A stretch of 64,000 nt of DNA from assembly GCA_964036045.1 (NCBI GenBank), contig OZ038381.1, positions 136,182,306 to 136,246,305 on the forward strand, read 5' to 3'. A program made the translations under genes and the position numbers. A model generated the notes under the pieces. That model saw only the letters and a list, made by a program, of their open reading frames with translations, had not been told where the DNA came from and searched no databases. Of this stretch, positions 36,557-47,500 are shown piece after piece; within the stretch, counting starts at the first letter, position 1; each line of letters begins with the position of its first letter. Origin of the DNA: Eutreptiella sp. 'Long Island Sound 2002' (taxonomy: Eukaryota > Euglenozoa > Euglenophyceae > Eutreptiales > Eutreptiaceae).

Positions 36557-38604
36557 GACCCACTGGGTAAACTGAGAAAGGACTGGGTGTGAACCTGCGG
36601 GTACGCAAACTTGAAATCGCGCTAGGTTTGCCGCAGATGCTCACTACTGAAGTTCAACGAACTCAAGAAGGAGACGCCCAGCGGCGACGAACCAGTCCGA
36701 GACCAAAGATCATGCGCCGTACAGTGAGCCCTGGTGATGCCTTCAACGAATTTAGATGTGCTAAGAGACAGCCCCTCTCATTGTCCTTTGAATCTAATGA
36801 ATCGCAATTTTCGGGTTCGCACCTGCGCGCCCTTTTGTCAGTGTTACCACGTTTTCGGTGCTCAGTCATCTCACTGATGGCTACCTTTGCTTAGTTTTTC
36901 CTTTTTGTTGCACCGTACGTGCCTAAGCACAGGAGTCATACCCAGTTCAAGAAACGGCGCTGCGTGATATGTAATCTAAAACCCAGAGCATAGTCTTCGG
37001 CACCCTGTGTGTTCAGGGCCCCACGCTCGCTTTGGTTTTCTGCATTATCATATCCTTGCCTTGTCCCAGACGATGCTTCGGAGCCAGCGACTGCGTTCTG
37101 GCGATGAGCATATGCTGTGCATTTGAACGGTACTTTATCACTACTGCACTATACACCCAAGCCAACGACTGTGATTTGGCTATGAGCATACACAGTACTG
37201 GTCATGGTTCAACAACCACGTCTTTGCCTTCGGTCACTGTCCTGAACCTGTTGTATTTTCCCCTAGGGCTGAAACAGTCGGGTTTTGGATACAGTTTCAG
37301 CGAGCATGGACATGGAACAATCACCAAACTGCTTACACCACTGCCCAACTGGCACCTCAACGGTCATTTTACATAACACACAACACACAACACATACAGC
37401 TGCTTTCCTTGGCACACACCAACACAGACACGCATTCATACCAACACATACCTGATTCCCATCCTTTTCACTGCATGACCCACCCTTGCCTGTGGCAGAG
37501 GCTTGGGTCCCACCGCCCAGCAAGCAATCAATCGGGGCCCCCAGGCCTCACAATCATTTATCCATACTGCATTTTCAGAGTTGTTTTGCATTTACTGCCT
37601 GTGGCAGAGACAGTAAACCCACAACTCACCAGTGTGTACCTTCCTGCCAATAGTCACTGCATCTGCAGTTTGTTTCATTGCGGTACCCATTCAATCAGCC
37701 AACAGTTTTTTCTGTGACCTTTAATCGCACATCGAGCGTACAATTTCTTCTGTAAACAACTACTCAGCCTGCAGTTTTACTGTACCAGACTACCAAGCCT
37801 TTCTCTTCGACTCTTCAACCTGATTTGGAAACACATCAAAACTGTACAGAAACGTACAGTTCCAGCTGGTTTTGCGAGTTTGTTCTCTAGATAAAATAGC
37901 ATAAGATATTCAGTCACACTTGCCAGCACCCCACAGCCCTACAAGGCCCAGGGGAGTGACAGGAACCAACAGACAGTAGTCTGGTGGTCACTGTACAGAC
38001 TTCAGATCCAGGCTCAGATGGTACATGGTCTTTGTACATACTGAATACCCGGGAGGACAAGAACTCAATGATTAGCCACACATAGCCATAGCAACCCACA
38101 GGTGGGCCTAAAAACCCATATGCGGGAAGTTGAGGCCACGCGTAGCCGCATTGAGCCATTGACACCCCCAAATCTTCATATTGTAGCGTAGAACAGACCC
38201 ACAAGAACCCTGAAGATGTTGACATGGTTTAAAAAGTAGACTTCTTGCAGCAAAAAAATATTTCGCTAAAAAATTCAACAGATGACCAGCAAACGAAATT
38301 GTCTGCAATGCATGCACCTACTGTGGGATGGATCATGGATGACGGATCACAGGAGAGCAATGCTGACGGTCGGCAGGTGGCAGAAGCAGTGAGAAAATAT
38401 TCTGCCAGAGTTTTTGCAGCTTCTGGTTTGTTGAATCAATCACATGAAGACACATACATATGTCAAAACAACATACATTACACATGTCTCTTGCACATGG
38501 TTACACATAACATAACATATGATAACGTAATATAACATAGTGGGTGGGTCTGGGCTGGAGTTGGTTGGTAGAGGTGGATCCTACGTCTAACTTTTTGTGT
38601 TACT
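36557..38604. other. Non-coding stretch inside the candidate transposon
   Basis: No supported gene. A small direct repeat occurs near 37080-37112 and 37166-37200 (CGACTG...GATGAGCATA and CGACTG...TATGAGCATA). The final segment from 38280 has ACATAACATA-type simple sequence around 38500-38540. Confidence 0.4.
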
Positions 38605-38718
38605 TTTACGGCAGACGGGTCACGTCTTTTGGAACAGCTTTTACGTCTTGTGGAACTGTATAGCTGTTCCAGAAATAGCAGTCCTACTGTTCCGGTAGAC
38701 GTATTTTGTCTACCATTC
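38605..38718 (-). repeat. Right terminal repeat region (inverted partner)
   Basis: Read on the minus strand it begins GAATGGTAGACAAAATACG and continues with GTCTACCGGAACAGTAGGAC, matching the left terminus at 32672. Further in are GTTCCACAAGACGT and GTTCCAAAAGACGT modules. Similarity fades by about 38605. Confidence 0.7.
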
Positions 38719-38925
38719 CTTTTCATGGCATTCCAAGTTCTGATACTGCATACGAGGCCCTTTTGTATCCGGAGTTTGCCCACAAAGACAGTGGCCCCAA
38801 AACATCTCCACGCCCAAACACACAGCTATCCAACGAGATTTTTTCTACTTATTTCGTCTGCAATATAATGTGCCACCTCGGTGCCTATTCTGCAATGTTA
38901 CACGGCCACTGTGATCAGCTACTGA
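38719..38925 (+). repeat. Dispersed repeat, left part (split by the LTR element)
   Basis: Matches the minus strand of 34830-35053. It is interrupted at 38925 by the 5' LTR, and its continuation starts at 53912, after the 3' LTR. It begins directly at the right end of the candidate 6-kb transposon. Confidence 0.8.
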
Positions 38926-41290
38926 TGAAGCCGGTTCGGACCCCCGTGGCCATCTTAGGGTCACTTGGGGTGTGTATCTATGTGCCGGCAAGCCGCCATT
39001 GGCTGATATCATACTCTCCCATCCACCTGAACTAACCCGATGTGATAGTGTGATAGGTTTGGCCATTCCGGCTACGAGCGGCCATATTCAGTACCGAGGC
39101 ACCGCCAGCTGAGATTTATATATCAGAATATCAGGAATCAACAGGGTTTTATTATCATGATGTTTCCGTAATTTTTCAGCCTTTCGTTCTGATGGTCAAT
39201 GTATCGGCGACCGTCAGTTGGCTCGCGATTTTGCGTTAACCGATTGGTTAACTGTTATTTCCAGATATTTTGGCGGATACTCCGTTGAAGGGTCAGATTT
39301 CATCAGCAAAGGGTTCGTTGCTTCCGCAATTTTCTAAATAAGCACTCGAAATTTTCATCTGAATTTTTCGCGATGTCGAAATCGGATTTTCGACTTCGAC
39401 ATCGCCGCACTTGATTTGGTCTTCCTCGAGTGGTCATACGCTTTTCCCTATGCCCGAATCAGGTTTCCCTTATACTTGCCACCCATTTGACTTGGAGATA
39501 TAAGGGAAACAAAAGTGAATCGTGGGACCACTTTGAAGGGTCATATCTACGCGCGAGTGTGAGGAAAGAGAATAAGGAAGGTTGGGTTGCAAGCGCCTTG
39601 GTCTCAAATTAATTTAGGAAGCATCAAACGCCTTTGGTGTGTACACATGTCCGGTATAGCAAGGGATAATGGTCAAGAGGGTATAAAGTGATATATAACT
39701 CTTGGACCGTGCAACCGAATATTTTATTGCGACTTTCGAGTGTATTGCATGAGTGTTGGGGTTGCATAGCAATTTTCTTTGGGTTCCTACGTATTTTTAA
39801 CGTGAAGTTATGTCCATGGAGGGACATGGCATATCATGGTGGGAGCCACATTTTGAGGGTATGTGTTATATGCATGGTATGTGCTTCGATATGCTCACGC
39901 CCATGTTATATATCTTCGTGTGGCCGAAGAGATGGGGAGCCACACGTGATAAGGGCTTTGCCCATGTCCCAATTGTGGAATTCAAAGCGCTAGACTAAGT
40001 CTACCGCGTATGTATTGCTCATGGTATGTTTGGCAAAGAGATCCATGAGTGCACTCCCATTTTCATGGGGCATGTAGATATGAGTAGCGAAGGTGTCTCC
40101 ATGCGCCAGATTGGGGATCCAAGTGGGGGAATTGTTCGCAAATGGTTCCAATCATTTGTGTATTGAACCATGAGCGGATATCATGGGTGAGCATGGAGAT
40201 ATACTATCATGACAACTTTGTATTTGGTCATATTTTCATGTTTTTGACCTCAATTTTTGCTCATTTTGGCATTTTGTGTACTTACCTGGTCGGCAAACAG
40301 CAAGAAGCCTATGGAGAGTCGAACCATGGTATGTTGTTCATATGTTGGCATATGCTTTGGAGTTGAACACCACCATATGCCGGATCGCGTACTCCATTTG
40401 GCTTGGCGCACGAAGGATTACAAGAATTGGTCTCAAGATCATGGGCTGACTTGGGCAGTGCATGGCGCCCATATCCGAAGAGGTTTCGAGGGTAAAATGG
40501 GGATGTACATGGGCATTGACCTTTGGTCTCTATCCTCCATGAATACTAGAGTTCGATTCCATGCATGCTTTGAGCCTTCGGATAAGTGGTAACCTCAATT
40601 TTGAGCATATATTTGATATATGGCCAATATGGTGTGAATTGGCAGTTTTTTGGCATGTTATGAGTTCAAACTCATGGGGCATATCTCCTAGCCCATTAGA
40701 CTCCAAGTCCAACCAAGGTTATGTCAGGGTAGGGCATGGTCCTGAGTGCCATCCTAGGCCATGACACGCCCCCCCCCCCTTTGGGCTAGGATTTAGAGGG
40801 TTGGGAGTGAACACATTTTTGGGGTTTATGTAGTGACTTTTGACATATGGCATTCAGCCATCTCATTTGACCTGGTTCAGGGCAATATGTTGGTGAGTCA
40901 AGGGAAGGTCTTGAGTCCAGGGAATGAGGGGTTTATGGCTGTGAATGTGTATGTTTACCTCTCTCCCCAACTTGCTTTATTTGTGTTCATATGCCAATCT
41001 CAGGGCTTTCTTCCTTGGTGCAATTCTTGTACATGTCCGCCACCGTGGGAAGACCGGTGTGCTGAACGGAAGCCCGCAGCCCGTATTGGATTGTGAATTG
41101 GGCTATTGCTGTATTTGTGGGATCTGGTTGCTGTTCAGGGTTGAAGGAGGATTACATTTTCTATATTTGTGGATTTTGGACCTTGGACTTTGAGGATTTT
41201 GAGAAATGCAATCGTTGATCCGGAGTAAATCAGCAGGGCAAACAGGCGGAAGGGGCACAGCGGGGGCCGGTCCTGGTAGGGACCTTCTTT
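38926..41290 (+). repeat. 5' LTR
   Basis: Starts TGAAGCCGG directly after ACTGA and ends ...GGACCTTCTTT; an A follows in both LTR contexts, so the right boundary is uncertain by one base (TSD of 5 bp ACTGA or 4 bp CTGA). It matches 51547-53911 with about 30 differences. Its last 85 bp contain the start of the gag reading frame. A canonical CA end is missing. Confidence 0.95.
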
Positions 41291-44200
41291 ATGGTAGCAG
41301 AGGCGTACCTGCTGCCCCTACCTACCGCCGACCCGGGGACTTGGGCCCTTATGAGCCCTGCCCAAGTACGCCCCGGGTGCGTATTGTGGACTCGGTGGAG
41401 ACCACGCCGGAGATTGGAGCCATAGAAGAACCGAGACGTTCAAGAGCATGGCGAACTCCGGAAGTTGAAGCCCGAAGAGAAGTAGGACATTCGGGAAGAG
41501 GAGGACGTGACATGGAGGACCTGGTATCCATGTGTGAGCGTCGCTGCCGAAAGGCATGCAACCTCCGCTCCGCCGCGGAGGACTCTGATGAGGCTTGCCA
41601 TTCAGGCAGCAGTGGAGGACGGGCCCGGCGTTACCGGAAGCGCGGGTCACCCAAGTCCGCGGCAAGGGACGCCGGGGCTATGGACACGGACCCCAGCCCG
41701 GTCGGGCTGTGGGAATCCGAGGGGCACTCCGAGGGCTATCGAACAGCCTACGAGCCACCTTCAGAGCCGGAGATGTCCGCGCTGATCGCCAGGGCGCATA
41801 CGGCCCCCGAGCCCGCCCTGAACCACGACGCTGAGGGCTTGGAGAGGCCAGCCAGGGCCCGGACGGCACCTGTGCCCCGGCACACGGGACCAGAGACGGA
41901 CGCCATAGGCGATACGCCAATGGGCGATGAGTCTGAGGCGCCGGGAACCGCGGGATGCGCTGAATCCGGCGGAAAGCACGCTACGTGCCACTGCGAGCAC
42001 GTGTCCTTCCTCATGGGCAAGTACCCGAAGATGGGGATGGACGCCATCGTGCATCGCCTTGACCGCCTGGACAACGCCAAGGACGGTCTAGAGGAGGACG
42101 TCGCGGGGATCCTGGACGACCAGTCGGCAGCGGAGAAAGACATGGAGGAGCTGCGAGCGGAACGGGACCGGTACCGGGAGAATCTGGAGCTCGCCCTGGA
42201 GAAGCAGCAGCGGGTGGTGGACAGCCTCCTCCACCTGGTGGAGGACATGTTGGGACGCCTGAAAAGGCTAGAGGAGCTACAGCCCCTCACCTCGGGTCCG
42301 GAGCTCCCGGGGAAGCCGGCCGCGGCAGAGCTGGTGGAGCGGGTTAAGACCCTCAGGAGCGCCATGGATAAACCCATGGGCGGCCCTGCAGAGGCACTCT
42401 ACGCGCCTCCGCGTGTTGACCCGGGTGCGCTGCCGTTTGTTCCCTTGTTCAGCGAATCCACAATGCTCGGGGAACACACGGCACTGGCTGGGTCCATGCG
42501 GGAAGGGCACGTAACCACAGACCCGAGGAGCCTGACGGTACAGATGTCCCATGCCGCCCAGGATGTACCAATCACGACGAATATGGTAGTCTATGCGGAA
42601 GAGAAGATCGAGATCCAGAACCAGACCATGCAGGGGCGAACCATGGGAAGCGCCGACGGACATGGTCGAGGCCATCCAAGCGGAGACCTGTGGGCGAAGG
42701 ACCCCAATACGGGGATATGGACGGCCGATGGAGCAAGTCCTTCCCGCATTCCAAACCCCATGGGTTCAGGCCCAACTGGACCGCACTCCATGGAGGAGAG
42801 GGATGTACGGGGAGTGTACTCACACCCCCCGGCCACAGGTGGTATCCGTCTCGGTGGAGTGGTGGCTGGAGACGTCGGAGACGCCATCAGGATTGACGAA
42901 CTCAGGGGAATCAAAATCCCCTATTACGACGGGAACTTGTCCAACCCCTACTACGATGGCAACCCCTCTAACCTGGATGACTTCATCCTGGACTCAGAGG
43001 ACTTCGCCGAGGAGGTCGTCGGCGAGATGCGGGGAGCGCCGGGGGACAAGTGGGTATGCCAGACATTCCCACACCAGCTGGCGCAGGACCTGAAGGAGGA
43101 GCTGCGGGATCAGATTCGGGAAGGACTGATCCGTACGGAGCAGGCCTGCCTCCAGTGGTTGGAGGATGAGGAGTGGGTGGACGCTCCGAATCAGAAGCTG
43201 GAGGACCTGTGGTCCATCCCACTGCCGCTGGACCGCGGTGAGTTGCGGGTCCGGGAGTGGAATCGGTATCTGCGGAAGTACCGCAGATGCCTCAAGCTGG
43301 TGGAAGACTGGAACGAGGCCAGTGAGATCCGCCACTTGCTGAAGGACGTCCTCCCCGGCAACTGGAAGAGGAGAGTGGAGGACAAGGAGAAGAAGCGCGC
43401 CAAGAAGCGGGTGGCGGTGAGGATCATGGCGGCGGAGGACACCCATGGGGGTATCATGGAGTTCTTCAGGAGGAACCTGGGCGAACCCAACCGGATGTTG
43501 GGCCTGAAGAACGCCGTGTACGTGGAGGTATCTGGGGACTCCATGGGGCAAAGGTTGCTGCGCCTCAACAACGTGGAGTGGAGGCGCGGGGAGCCGCTGA
43601 GGATGCAAGTCATCTTCGCCCGCATGAGCCTGGACGAGATCGTGAAGTACATCACGGTGGAGTTGAAGCTCAATGCAAAGAACGAGGCCCACGTGCAGGA
43701 TCGGCATGGTCATGGACAACGAGGACACCGAGAAGACCGCCATCCTCGGCAGATCCAGGAGGACACGGCCAACTCCGCGGAGGATGGAAGTGGAAGTGGC
43801 CAAGACCACTGGACCGGGTACCGGGAGGATCACGAGGAGGCCCATTTCTTCGCGTTTGTGGCGCACAACGTGAGGAACCATGGGCAGGATTGGTCCAGAT
43901 CGAGCCCGGTGGGACCCAAGAAGGGCAACGCGCCAGGGAGGATCGGGAACCCACCGCTCTCGTTCCGAGAGTACAGGTCTCAGCACGACGGGTGCTGGGT
44001 CTGTTATGGCAAGGGAAACAACCATGCACACGACCACCGTCAGTGCAAGGTGTATCAGGCGGACAAGAAGGCCTACTTCGCCGCTCACCCCGAGAAGAAG
44101 CCCAAGGAGCAGCGGATTTCCGATTGGAAGGCGAAGGGCGGAGACGGGGGAAAGGGCCAAGGCAAAGGCCAAGGAAAAGGCGGAGGAAGAGGCTATGGTG

Positions 44201-44349
44201 GTGGACCTGGTCAAGACCGACGAGTGAGGTCAATCGAGGAAGTTGCTGAGGACATGTTGAGAACGTTGGAGGAACTCAAAGCCCAGCAACGTGGAGGACA
44301 AAGTCCTGGCGGATCGCAGCCGGAAGGGGCTGCGGGAAGCCAAGTCTAG
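41206..44349 (+). CDS. gag: Gag polyprotein of the Ty3/gypsy element
   Basis: Frame of 1,047 codons ending at UAG. The first ATG (41206) lies in the 5' LTR; a later in-frame ATG at 41512 is an alternative start beyond the primer-binding site. Residues 1-250 are R/G/P/E-rich and probably disordered. Residues about 280-365 are a strong coiled coil (charged heptads around LEEDVAGIL to LKRLEEL). Residues about 560-780 are Trp- and Leu-rich and helical, where a capsid domain is expected (EWNRYLRKYRR region). At 930-947 lies a Cys/His box CWVC...HAHDHRQC, a zinc knuckle with wider spacing than the usual Cx2Cx4Hx4C. The C-terminal part is a GK-rich RNA-binding tail (residues about 980-1005). Gag assembles the virus-like particle that packages the element RNA in the cytoplasm. 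Confidence 0.85.
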   Translation: MQSLIRSKSAGQTGGRGTAGAGPGRDLLYGSRGVPAAPTYRRPGDLGPYEPCPSTPRVRIVDSVETTPEIGAIEEPRRSRAWRTPEVEARREVGHSGRGGRDMEDLVSMCERRCRKACNLRSAAEDSDEACHSGSSGGRARRYRKRGSPKSAARDAGAMDTDPSPVGLWESEGHSEGYRTAYEPPSEPEMSALIARAHTAPEPALNHDAEGLERPARARTAPVPRHTGPETDAIGDTPMGDESEAPGTAGCAESGGKHATCHCEHVSFLMGKYPKMGMDAIVHRLDRLDNAKDGLEEDVAGILDDQSAAEKDMEELRAERDRYRENLELALEKQQRVVDSLLHLVEDMLGRLKRLEELQPLTSGPELPGKPAAAELVERVKTLRSAMDKPMGGPAEALYAPPRVDPGALPFVPLFSESTMLGEHTALAGSMREGHVTTDPRSLTVQMSHAAQDVPITTNMVVYAEEKIEIQNQTMQGRTMGSADGHGRGHPSGDLWAKDPNTGIWTADGASPSRIPNPMGSGPTGPHSMEERDVRGVYSHPPATGGIRLGGVVAGDVGDAIRIDELRGIKIPYYDGNLSNPYYDGNPSNLDDFILDSEDFAEEVVGEMRGAPGDKWVCQTFPHQLAQDLKEELRDQIREGLIRTEQACLQWLEDEEWVDAPNQKLEDLWSIPLPLDRGELRVREWNRYLRKYRRCLKLVEDWNEASEIRHLLKDVLPGNWKRRVEDKEKKRAKKRVAVRIMAAEDTHGGIMEFFRRNLGEPNRMLGLKNAVYVEVSGDSMGQRLLRLNNVEWRRGEPLRMQVIFARMSLDEIVKYITVELKLNAKNEAHVQDRHGHGQRGHREDRHPRQIQEDTANSAEDGSGSGQDHWTGYREDHEEAHFFAFVAHNVRNHGQDWSRSSPVGPKKGNAPGRIGNPPLSFREYRSQHDGCWVCYGKGNNHAHDHRQCKVYQADKKAYFAAHPEKKPKEQRISDWKAKGGDGGKGQGKGQGKGGGRGYGGGPGQDRRVRSIEEVAEDMLRTLEELKAQQRGGQSPGGSQPEGAAGSQV
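41292..41303 (+). other. Primer-binding site for initiator tRNA-Met
   Basis: TGGTAGCAGAGG, directly after the 5' LTR, is the exact reverse complement of CCTCTGCTACCA, the 3' end of animal-type initiator tRNA-Met including CCA. Initiator Met tRNA is a common primer for LTR retrotransposons. Unusually, this site lies inside the open gag frame. Confidence 0.85.
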
Positions 44350-44562
44350 AGAAGCCCCCACGGGAGTGGGACCTCGGAGGTCTCTCCTCCGAAAATCAGT
44401 GGAATCCCAGAGAAAGCGAAGGCACATCGGGTGCCGAAGAAGGCTCCAGAAGAGCGAAAACCACTGAGTTTCGCCACTTCCAACCCCTGGAGCGCCCTGT
44501 CAAGGGAAGTACATGTGGGCAAGGGACGCGGCAAGAAGGAAGGAGCGACCACATAGAGCCCC

Positions 44563-47500
44563 GTGGACGGGCAGGACCAACCCAAGATCTACACCATCCG
44601 TGACCATACCCTTGAAGTCCTGATGCACCCGGACGTGCTAGAGTTGCATGCCGTGAGAGTCGTCCATACACCTCATGGCGACGAGCGGCAGTACCACTTG
44701 AAAGTGCGAGTACGGTGCGGACGAGAGGAGAAGGTGGTGGATGTGTTAGTGGATACGGGTGCCCAGGTGAGCCTGGTCCGGAGAGGGTTGTTCAAGGAGG
44801 AACTCCTGCAGCCCAGCCGGAGACCGGTCCGCCTGAAGGTGGCCAACGGAGAGATCATGGGTGGTGGCACCCATGAGGCCACTATCAGGATGGAATTCTG
44901 GGAACATGAGCGCTTGAACCGCCCTGATCAGGCGAAGAGAAGCACTCTATCCGGGAACTTCTATGTGGCCGACATTACAGATTGGGATATGATCATGGGG
45001 TACGACTTCATGGTGGCCAACGCCATTGGAGCCCTTCCCCATCGGGCAACGCTGGTCCGGGAGGACGATGAATGCCTCACATGGCTGTCCACGGACTATG
45101 CATGCGGATCATCCCAATGGAATGCTGAGGAAGAGGATCGGATCGTCCAAGCGGTGCAAGCTGTGGGTGCCAAGTCCAGAGGAGACCGTGGAGCTCAGCT
45201 CACGGAGTATGGAATGGCGCCACAGGTGTATGCCAGGATGATCCAGACGCTGGGAGCCGAAGCGCCCGAGACGGACGTCTTCGCTTCCCGGGATGCCCCA
45301 CTTTTGCGGAAGTGTAGGAGGCATTGGCATCGAGGAGACTCAGCCTGGCATAGGCATTGGGGTTTGAAGGAGTGGGGACCCATGTATTGGCATGGCTCCC
45401 TGGACAATACCAGACGTACGGTGGAGAAGATCATCGCGGATAGGGCGAAGGGGATCCTGGTCATAACCGGCATAGGATCCACCCCATGTCCGCTGGAGGG
45501 TCTCAAGTCGACGCTGGACTCCATCACCCTGAACGAGATGTCATTCTGGCCAGAGGAGGAGCTGTTCATCGACGCCAAGGGTGTATCAATGCCCTCCCCG
45601 GGTGGAGCGTGGGGTACCAAGGCTTTCCTGGTGGATGGGGCGCAAGCCCAGCCCACGGGTGATGAAGCATTCATCCGTAGGGTGGAGGCGGTGCCCATGA
45701 AGGTCATATTTGAGCCCAAGGAGGGGACGGATCAGCCCATTGATGGCATTGACGTCCTGTCCCACGCCGAGATCGACGACGTCGTCAACTACATGCGGAT
45801 GGGGATGCACGACCGTGTGGCAGCCAAGAAGAGGCGGGCCATGGTCACATCTCCGCATTGGTGGGATGACAAGATGTTGGTCACCGGCAACTACGAGAAG
45901 GACGAGTTCGTGGCGAGGGTCATGGATCACATCGCGGACCAATACGATAGTCCGGTTGGGTCGGAGCCACCAACATGGGATTTTCCGAGAATGGGTGCCG
46001 ATAGCGACAGTCACGAGCCCGAGGCCGCAAATTTCCGAAGATTATCGGTGGGAAGAGCTCCCCACGACGATGAAGACGGCATATCGGACGAGGAGAAGTC
46101 GGAATCGGACCCAGAAGAGGCCTATACCGCAGTGCGGTCGGTTGTGTCTATACCGAAGCAAGCGGCTGAAGAGGCCCAGGAGAACCCGAAGGTCGCCGAG
46201 CTGAAGGAGAGGCTGATCAAGGCCTATCCGCGGCTATTCAGTGGCGTCGCCAACAAGAACCCTCCAGATCGCGGGAGGTTTGGTACAGCGAAGATCAAGC
46301 TGAAGCCGAACCCGAAGATCTATCGTCATCGGGAGTACCAACTTCAGGGCGATCGGGCCGAGGCCATGAAGAAGCTGTTGGCCGAGTTCATTGAGCGGGG
46401 ATGGATCGAACCCTCCGACAGTGAGTGGGCCAGCCCAGCCTTCATCGTGCCCAAGAAGGAGAAGGGCGAGTGGAGGTTGGTGGTGGACTACAGGGGTTTG
46501 AACGAGCAAACCGAGCACGACTCGTACTCGCTTCCCCTGATCGACTCCATCCTCCAAAAACAACAGAAAAAGCGGATCTTCACGGTGTTGGACCTGAAAC
46601 ACGGCTATCACCAGATGCCGCTACACCCGGACTCGAGGCCCTGCACAGCGATGTCGACGCCGCTGGGGCCCATGCAGTGGAAAGTGGTGCCTATGGGCGC
46701 CAAGAATGGCAACACCGCTTTCCAGCGCATGATGGAGGACCTACTCGGTCCTGTCCGGGACTGTGCCGATCCCTTCGTGGATGACATCATCATCGGGTCC
46801 GGCACGGATAACATGACTGAGGACGAGCTCATCGACGCGCATGAGAAGGATCTGCGCCGAGTGCTCAGCGAGTTGGACAAGCACAACATGGTGTGCAAGC
46901 CCACCAAAGCCTCACTCTTCGTGAAGGAAGTGGAGTTCGCGGGTCACGTGGTTGGTCACGGGCAACGCCGTCCCATGCCTGGGAAGCTGGCGTCCCTGCA
47001 CCACTGGGAGAAGCCCCAGACCATCAGCGAACTCCGGTCCTTCATGGGGTTCTGCAATTACTATTCGGGTTATGTCCGGATGTATGCAGAACTCTCGGGG
47101 CCGCTGCACAAGATGCTGCAAGTGGGCAAGTTCGATGGCCGGAAGGGGAGCAAGAAGAAGCTTGCCTGGACCCCTGAGGCTGAGGATGCGTTCAACCGCC
47201 TGAAGGAGCGACTCCTGGGGCAGTTGGGGCTGTTCCTGGTGCACCCGGACAAGGGATTCGTGCTACGGACAGACGCCTCGGACTATGCCGTGGGGGCAGT
47301 CCTCGAGCAAGTCCGGGACGACGGGACTCATGTTCCCGTGGCGTTTTGGAGCAGGATCCTGGCCGAGGGCCAACGCCGAACATGGACCGCGAGGGAGAAG
47401 GGGACATACGCCATTGTATGTGCGCTCGGGAAGTGGTCTGGCCACATCGGACTGCAGCCGGTGTTGGTTTGCACGGACCACCAGTCCCCACAGAGCTGGC

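Larger units (their letters stand above)
32672..38718. mobile_element. Candidate 6.05-kb TIR DNA transposon (MULE-like structure)
   Basis: The left end (32672 onward) and the reverse complement of the right end (38718 backward) align: GTAGACrAAATACGTCTACC followed by GGAACAGTArGACT, then weaker similarity through repeated GGAACAG / AAGACG modules for about 100 bp. Directly outside both ends is the same 10-bp sequence, CTTTTCATGG (32662-32671 and 38719-38728), fitting a target duplication. Long, internally repetitive TIRs and a 9-11 bp duplication are typical of Mutator-like elements. No transposase was recognised inside, so it may be non-autonomous, degenerate, or a false composite. The right flank belongs to a dispersed repeat also present inside the element, which weakens the duplication argument. 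Confidence 0.45.
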
